From Channallabes apus (lineage: Eukaryota > Chordata > Actinopteri > Siluriformes > Clariidae): DNA of 64,000 nt. The stretch is taken from positions 23,167,651 to 23,231,650 of the forward strand of contig CM060118.1 of assembly GCA_030522415.1 (NCBI GenBank), in the 5' to 3' direction. Under the pieces are notes generated by a model. The model had not been told where the DNA came from. It worked only from the letters and a program-made list of their open reading frames with translations, and searched no databases. Both the position numbers and the translations under genes were made by a program. Below, one piece after another: positions 58,392 through 64,000 of this stretch (position 1 is the stretch's first letter; every line of letters begins with the position of its first letter).

Positions 58392-59347
58392 GGTCACGTT
58401 CTGTTAGATGTTGGACTGTGGGCAAGGTGTTGAGGCATAGATGCAGAGGGGGATGATGTGTAAAATAAAAAGAGTCTTTAATAAATACCAAACAAGCAAA
58501 ACATGAACAAAGGAAGTTGGCTTGAACTTGGAGTAGACTATAAAGAGAACTCATAAAACAATACTCAACTAATACACAGACAAGGGATTACACAAACTAA
58601 TACAGTACAGACAAGGGATACAAACCAGACGAGACAAGACGCACTAAACAGACTAGAGGACTAAACACTAGGGACTATACATGCAGGGGATAAACATACA
58701 AGACAGGCTTGACTAGGCCTATTAGCTGTTCTGCACATTAGCTGCTAAGCTAGCTAGTAGCTAATCAGACTAATGGCTAAAAAGGCTAGTAGCCTGAGAC
58801 CCAAGGGATGAACAGACAAGGTACACAGCAGACTAGGTATGAGACTAAGAACTCTAAAGGTTAGTGGCTAAACAGGTTTGTACCTAAACAGACTAAGAGC
58901 TAATCAGACGATGAGACTAGACAGACTAAGATCTAAGCAGGTTAATAGTGCCCTCATTAGTATTTATACAGACTAAGATCTAAACATCCAAGGGAGCTTA
59001 CTTACACAAAAGGCTAATTCTCCTAGAGGCTAATCCTGCTAGGAGACACAGCAACATACTAAATTAACACAAATATAAACTTAACTTAAAAGCTCCAGAA
59101 ACCAAAAGGCCAACTATAATTAAACCAACTGAAATAGAATCAGATAAAACAAAACCCATTTAACAGAACTGAAATTATATTAATGCTCGACCCAGTTTCC
59201 CAGAACAAACAGTTATACTAACACTAATGAGCTTCCTCTGTTCAGCTGCGCATCCGCGTCAGTTGACGGAGGTGCCTTCTGGGAAACTGGGTCTACAACC
59301 AAAAACTACAAAACTAACACAGTGCCCTCTAGTGGGCAACCCTCACA
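58392..59347. mobile_element. LTR-like repeat copy B (956 bp) with 5-bp target duplication
   Basis: Collinear with copy A at 50,914-51,867 and in the same orientation. It is flanked by a perfect 5-bp repeat GGGAT (58,387-58,391 and 59,348-59,352), which fixes both ends: GGTCACGTTCTG (copy A reads TGTCATGAACTG, so the first base is probably mutated) and AACCCTCACA. Size, TG...CA termini and a 5-bp duplication fit a solo LTR of an LTR retrotransposon. The internal region and primer-binding site are absent. Family not recognised. Confidence 0.7.
59189..59293. repeat. Conserved stem-loop in copy B
   Basis: GACCCAGTTTCCCAGAA at 59,189-59,205 and TTCTGGGAAACTGGGTC at 59,277-59,293 are perfectly complementary over 17 bp around a 71-nt loop, at the same place as in copy A. 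Confidence 0.85.
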
Positions 59348-59352
59348 GGGAT

Positions 59353-60385
59353 CACCTGCTAATTTCTTTGTTTTTGTTTAGTGATCTATTTTCTACATTC
59401 TACAACATATGGTATAAGGTAATTACGGTATTTAAAATACTTTACAGATCATAAGTAGCAGATACAGATCTCAAAGTTAACTGTTCAAAGGAGGATATTG
59501 CGCATTTTGTATGCTTACGGCATTGCTTTACAATGTACAATTATACATTGGAAATGGGTTATGACTTCGATCCTCAGCATCATCCACATCCTCAGTCACT
59601 TCATCTGTGGTAAGAATTATTAGGAAATTTAAACGTGAGTCTTATTCTGCTCTCTTCACTTGACTATTTAGTCTTCAGGTGCTCCATTAATAAACTAATT
59701 AGTAATTTATAAAATGTAATCTATTGAATAATTATTCATTTTTAATTTACTAAGACATTTGCATTTTAAAACTAGCTAGAATTAACTATACCAGAATTGA
59801 GTGGGTGAACTTTTGCATACAGAGGATATGTGGGCATGAAACTGTGCTCAGAATTAATCAAACTCATGCTCAAAATTAATTAGCATACACCCGACATAAA
59901 AGATATTCACCTTTCAGCACCATAACATCAAAGTCCAGGTGAACTGAAAGTCAAGTTTAGAACATGAAAACAAACATTTTGAACTGGCTCAATCAGATCT
60001 CAGATATACATGTTGAAAAATAAAACCTGTGCAATTACTTGCAAGGAAGCGTGAAGAAAGTAAAGACTCTAGGAATGTTTATGACTATGCTATGACTCTA
60101 GCATGATTCTTAGTCAAGAAGATGGAGTGCTATTTTACAACAAAGGATGCTTGACACTAGTATTAGTAAGGGGTATGCACACTTATTATAGGAACGTTTT
60201 TATTTCTTATACTGTACCTCCTACATGTTTATTTTTTTTTTACGGTATATCACATTAAAGGCGAAAATACATCTTTATGTGATTTTTAGTTTTCATACTA
60301 TTAAAAATGAACTCTGCTAAGAAAAAGGAAAAAAGTCACATACGCTAATATTTTATTGTATTGTCTTTTGCTTTTGACTACGGCC
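59353..60385. other. AT-rich intergenic DNA
   Basis: No coding or repeat family recognised. Confidence 0.4.
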
Positions 60386-60389
60386 ATGG

Positions 60390-60655
60390 AATCATTTTGC
60401 TCAGCTTATGCAATACTACAAAATTTATTTCCATCCAGAGTTCCATTATATTCTCTCCAAGATCTTGTAACGATGACAAAAGTCAAACCTTTGTGAAAAG
60501 TCTTCTCCAGCACATCCCAAAGATTCTCAATGGCGTTAAGCTCTTGACTCTTTGTTGGCCAATCCATGAGTGAAAATTATGTCTCAAGTTCCAAGAACCA
60601 CTCTTTCGCAATTTGAGCCAGAAGAATCATGATGTCATCATCTCGGAATATGCCT
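60390..60655 (-). mobile_element. Tc1-like transposase fragment
   Basis: The minus strand encodes INAIENLWDVLEK-type sequence (here NAIENLWDVLEKTFHKGL) near 60,540-60,490, the third catalytic acid region of a Tc1-like DDE transposase, and CATATTCCGAGATGATGAC near 60,640. It is the same family as 20,190-20,500. It breaks off sharply at 60,656, where a possible LTR begins. Confidence 0.6.
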
Positions 60656-60656
60656 A

Positions 60657-61480
60657 TGTCACAGGGTAGACATTGATTCTGTATTTTACATTTTTATTAA
60701 GGGAATGTCTGTGTGTATTTTATTGTTTGCGTGTGCTGTGTGTTTTATATTGCATGTTTTGTGTTTATGTTTTCATTTTGCATGTTTGTGGGCTTTTATT
60801 TCGACAATGATTAATTACATGATGAATTTGAGCTTGACCTCCTGTTTTCTGTTTACTGGTCTAACACTGTGACTGAGTGGAATTGGGCTGTAAATTGATA
60901 GCGTTGCTGAAAAGGGGGCAGAAGGATGGGTTTCAGGATAAAAGAAGCCTGTGGAGCAACTCTAGGGGTAAGAAGGCAGGCGAGCAGGTGTCGGCAACAT
61001 AACGAGGGACACATGAGAGGGGCATGGAAGTGAGTAAGAAAGGTGGAGAGCCAAGACAGCAGGGATCCGGGGAGTATCGTCAACAAAGTAGGCCTGCGAC
61101 AAGGGGTCTGAGTGCTATGGTTTGTAGACATTTACCATCAGCATTAATATCCTTTTTCTGTGGTGTCACAGCATTTCTGTGGTGTCTGTGGTGTCACAGC
61201 ATTTCCCAGGAGCTGGACAGAGGGAACTGTGGACCTCTCAGAGTGGAGTGGAAAATGTGTTTTAGCATTTTTTTTCTTGCCCTTCCACTGTAATAAATGT
61301 CAATTTCCCTTTTTTTATCATTTAGCTTCTCCCATCTGATTTATAAGACCTGGTGATAAGTCTTTCTTTTTGATTGTGGTTTACCTGCTGGTGTAATCGT
61401 CAGTCTACATTTAATATATTTCAAACAAATCATTTTATTGTGGTGTCTGACAACTGGATGTTGGGAGCAGAACATTTGTA
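60657..61480 (+). mobile_element. Possible LTR retrotransposon remnant
   Basis: It starts TGTCACAGGGTAG at the break of the Tc1 fragment, has a GATAAAAGAAG TATA-like box near 60,938 and an AATAAA at 61,292-61,297. It is followed at about 61,439-61,475 by TGTGGTGTCTGACAACTGG and TGTTGGGAGC, resembling the LTR-to-leader junction of fish Gypsy elements (TTTGGTGTCAGAAGTGGG). A short tandem duplication (TTTCTGTGGTGTCACAGCAT) lies near 61,160-61,205. The LTR end and a target duplication were not found, and no gag or pol is seen. Confidence 0.3.
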
Positions 61481-61496
61481 AATGGGGCAAAGTGGG

Positions 61497-61645
61497 GTAA
61501 GTGGGGCCTCCGTGGATCAGACTCGTTTGGCTTGTTTGCCATGGACGGGATCAGACTGCACAGGCTGGCATTTGTTCTCCACATAAATGAGCCTTACCTG
61601 CCCATGATCCCTTCACCAGGTTACTGGTGTAAAATTGATAATCAA
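61497..61645. repeat. Unclassified dispersed repeat copy
   Basis: GGGGCCTCCGTGGATCAGAC, CAGACTGCACAGGCTGGCA and CTGCCCATGATCCCTTCACC match the copy at 62,600-62,735 block by block and the pair at 37,940-38,230 in part. Confidence 0.6.
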
Positions 61646-61724
61646 TGTTAAATGTATTATGTAGCGTTAGTGCCATGGCTGATAAGTATATATATTCTGG
61701 AACATTACCTTTTATTGAGATAAA

Positions 61725-61910
61725 TCACTGATGTTTGGTGTGGAGGTCTGGAGTGCTGCAGCATTTCAATTCATCCCAAAGGTGTTCAGGGAGCTCTAAG
61801 AGTTCATGCATCCCACTTGGGGTTTTCCAGATCAATATTGGCAAACCTTGTCTCCATGGACCTTGCTTTGTGTAAAGAGGAATTTTTATTCTAGAACAGG
61901 ATTGTTCCAC
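61725..61910 (-). mobile_element. Tc1-like transposase fragment
   Basis: CATCCCAAAGGTGTTCAGGG, CCTTGTCTCCATGGACCTTG and CTTTGTGTAAAGAGG are the reverse of the catalytic region (NPIEHLWDELK-type; here ELPEHLWDELKCCSTP is readable on the minus strand) of the Tc1 family also found at 24,970-25,110. Confidence 0.55.
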
Positions 61911-62599
61911 TGAATAAACAATTTCCCACGGTTACTTCACCTGGGCAACCAATGCAACAAAACTACCAGTACAAATGACCAAAAAGTATTTTGGTCACTA
62001 CTTATTATACTGGTTGTACTGTAGGTCAAATATGGCAGTTGGTGATGAGAACTTTATTTCTAAACATATGAATGTCTGCTTAAAACAGTGTGTTGTCCAC
62101 AATTATGACGAAATTTTAAGGAACAACCCTGAGTTTTTACATAAGCCTGAGCATGGATTGGGATGGATACTTCAAGGTTTGTGCCAATAATAAAATCACA
62201 AGGCAACAGGGTGCCAAAAATGACAAATGACACTCAGTCAGAAGAACATATATTGTTGGGGCTGAATCGGGATGTAAGGCAGCTCCTCAGCTCCAGTCTT
62301 GGAGGTGATGTGTAAATCACATATTCAGAAGTATAGACAGTGAAGTTCAATTTCACAGGTTCTCCATTTACAACAAGTCTTGTCTGGATCTAAACAATGA
62401 AAATTTCTATGGCTAATTAGTTTTATACAAAAGCCTAAGCCTATGATTAATGTGCATCATCAGGATGTTTCGGTAGTTAGTGTGGTAGTAATGTGCAAAG
62501 TCTAATTTAAATGTGGAGGAATGGTTTGTAGCTGCACCAGCCCAACAGCATGGTTTTTATTTTGTTTTGCTTTAGCAAGACAAGGTGCTTTGGATGGAA

Positions 62600-62740
62600 G
62601 AGTGGGGTCTCTGTGGATCAGACTTGTTTGTCTGGTGCATACCATAGATGGGATGAGACTGGACAGGCTGGCCATTTGCTTCCCACAGGCATTAATGAGC
62701 CTTGGCTGCCCATGATCGTGTCACCAGTTTACTGTTCAGT
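62600..62740. repeat. Unclassified dispersed repeat copy
   Basis: GTGGGGTCTCTGTGGATCAG, GACTTGTTTGTCTGGTGCAT, GACTGGACAGGCTGGCCATT and TGGCTGCCCATGATCGTGTC align in order with 61,497-61,640. Orientation matches that copy. Open frames here have no known domain. Confidence 0.6.
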
Positions 62741-62749
62741 TCACTACTT

Positions 62750-64000
62750 GAATTTGAATCTTAATTTAAAGTGTTCCTACTGTAGATACTTTTGAGCATG
62801 CAAAATATTTCCATATGATTGCCACTCTAAGCTTAAATGTATTATTTTAATGATAACAAGAAAAGAAATTCATATTCAGTTTAAAAAAATTTTTGAAAAC
62901 CTTTAAGAATTAAAGTCTGATGTTGATTCATCTCAGTCTAAAGCCTCAGTTTCCAGTTAATACAGTATAGCATAATCCACAGCACCAGCTGTTCTGAAAT
63001 CAAAATGAGAACCGTGCATGAGATCTGTCCTCCAAATTACAATGTATGAGAAATGAAATCACATTAGCAATTCATTCACCTTTTGCTGTTTTACCTCCTA
63101 CCAGAAAATAAGGTACAGCATTAAAGATACTTAACCTGTGCTTTTAAAAAAGGAATAGGTTTATAGTACTATACGTTTTAAAATCCACTCACATTGCATC
63201 AAAATGACCAGTAAACATGGAAAACAATATGCTTAGGTTCATTACGTAGTGCCCAGTTGTGGTATAGCTTGGGCGCTTGGGTGCCAGTGTTTGTTGCATT
63301 TTGTATTATCTATATAGATTTTCTGTAGATTTATAATCCACTCTGTGTCTTAACTCCCATCATACCATATCAGGATTCATGAACTGAACAGGGAGAGATG
63401 ACTGACATTTCAGGATCAAAATAATGTTTATATACTATATAAGGCAGGTAAGGCAGGCAGATGCATCACTCACATGGAGTAATGCTATTTAATACACTTC
63501 TAGAAGATGGAGGTATTGCCCATTGGAGTCTCATGAGTAGAGGAAAATAAAAAATAGAAGCAAAGGCTGGATGGATTTCTTCTGTCTTGATTGGGTGTGC
63601 AGTCAAAAAAAAATATTTCTAACACTCTTTCATGTCAGTACAATATAATATATTATGATATTGTAATTAAGAAATTATAGTAATAATATACTTAGTACAC
63701 ATTAAATTATGTTGCATCAAATACATTGATGCACTTTGAAATTTGCATGCACAATGTGTATGAGGTTTTGTGTTATGAGAATTTGTTTGTGTCTAACCCC
63801 TTTTCTCCCATGACTCCACGCTTGCTCATTTTTTGGTCCATTGGAAGAATGAGACATGTTGCATAAAAAAAAGCTGCTTAAAAATCTCTACTAAAAAATA
63901 AATAAATAAATAAACAAATACATAGGCCCTTAAAAATTGGCCCCAAACTTGCTCCCAGAGTGTACATGGACTGAATCACTCACACACACACACACACACA
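62750..64000. other. AT-rich right edge
   Basis: No gene recognised. An (AAAT)n-like tract lies near 63,890-63,920 and a (CA)n microsatellite at 63,980-64,000 runs off the window. Confidence 0.5.

Noticed and set aside
51691..59293. Helitron 3' hairpin
   Set aside because: Helitron hairpins have short loops close to a CTRR end. Here the loop is over 70 nt and the element has TG...CA ends and a 5-bp duplication.
50914..59347. One LTR retrotransposon with copies A and B as its two LTRs
   Set aside because: Copy B has its own 5-bp target duplication, and the DNA between contains Tc1 and SINE repeats but no gag or pol.

Overview
The window is a stretch of teleost fish nuclear genome. The evidence is vertebrate exon-intron genes with GT-AG splice sites, orthologues of a known vertebrate gene cluster, and a dense load of fish-type repeats: Tc1-like elements, hAT elements, L2- and RTE-type LINEs, tRNA-derived SINEs of the Mermaid/Merman type, and long AT and CA microsatellites. 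An ostariophysan such as a catfish would fit the repeat mix, but that is inference. No bacterial genes, CRISPR arrays or operons are present.

Layout. 1-1,340 holds two decayed hAT transposons. 1,670-13,107 (minus) carries the first 23 coding exons of rrp12; its 3' part lies beyond the left edge. Its introns contain a mariner, a Tc1-like fossil and SINEs. 13,200-15,200 is a graveyard of two Tc1 families. 16,088-23,686 (minus) is complete zdhhc16 with ten coding exons and probably a non-coding first exon near 26,007. It is divergent from mettl18 (26,593-27,716, plus, two exons). 29,532-31,646 (minus) is complete pgam1 with four exons. 32,000-45,100 is almost entirely transposons: a near full-length Tc1, a Tc1 with an intact N-terminal DNA-binding domain, an L2-like LINE, an RTE-like LINE split by a hAT insertion, and a second hAT carrying a SINE. 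47,116-47,604 (plus) is marveld1. From 48,000 to the right edge I find no gene, only repeats and AT-rich sequence, including two related ~955-bp LTR-like repeats.

The genes match the human 10q24 neighbourhood (RRP12, PGAM1, ZDHHC16, MARVELD1), with mettl18 as an addition relative to human. They are housekeeping genes with separate functions: 40S ribosome assembly, S-palmitoylation, ribosomal protein histidine methylation, glycolysis, and a MARVEL membrane protein. They do not form a pathway.

I found no previously undescribed multi-gene system. The most checkable observations are a well-spliced frameshifting cassette (possible poison exon) in rrp12, a 29-nt microexon encoding the DHHC core of zdhhc16, two hAT insertions with perfect 8-bp target duplications (one inside a LINE endonuclease domain), and the paired LTR-like repeats with a conserved hairpin. 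All calls rest on reading the sequence and remembered family features; no search was run.
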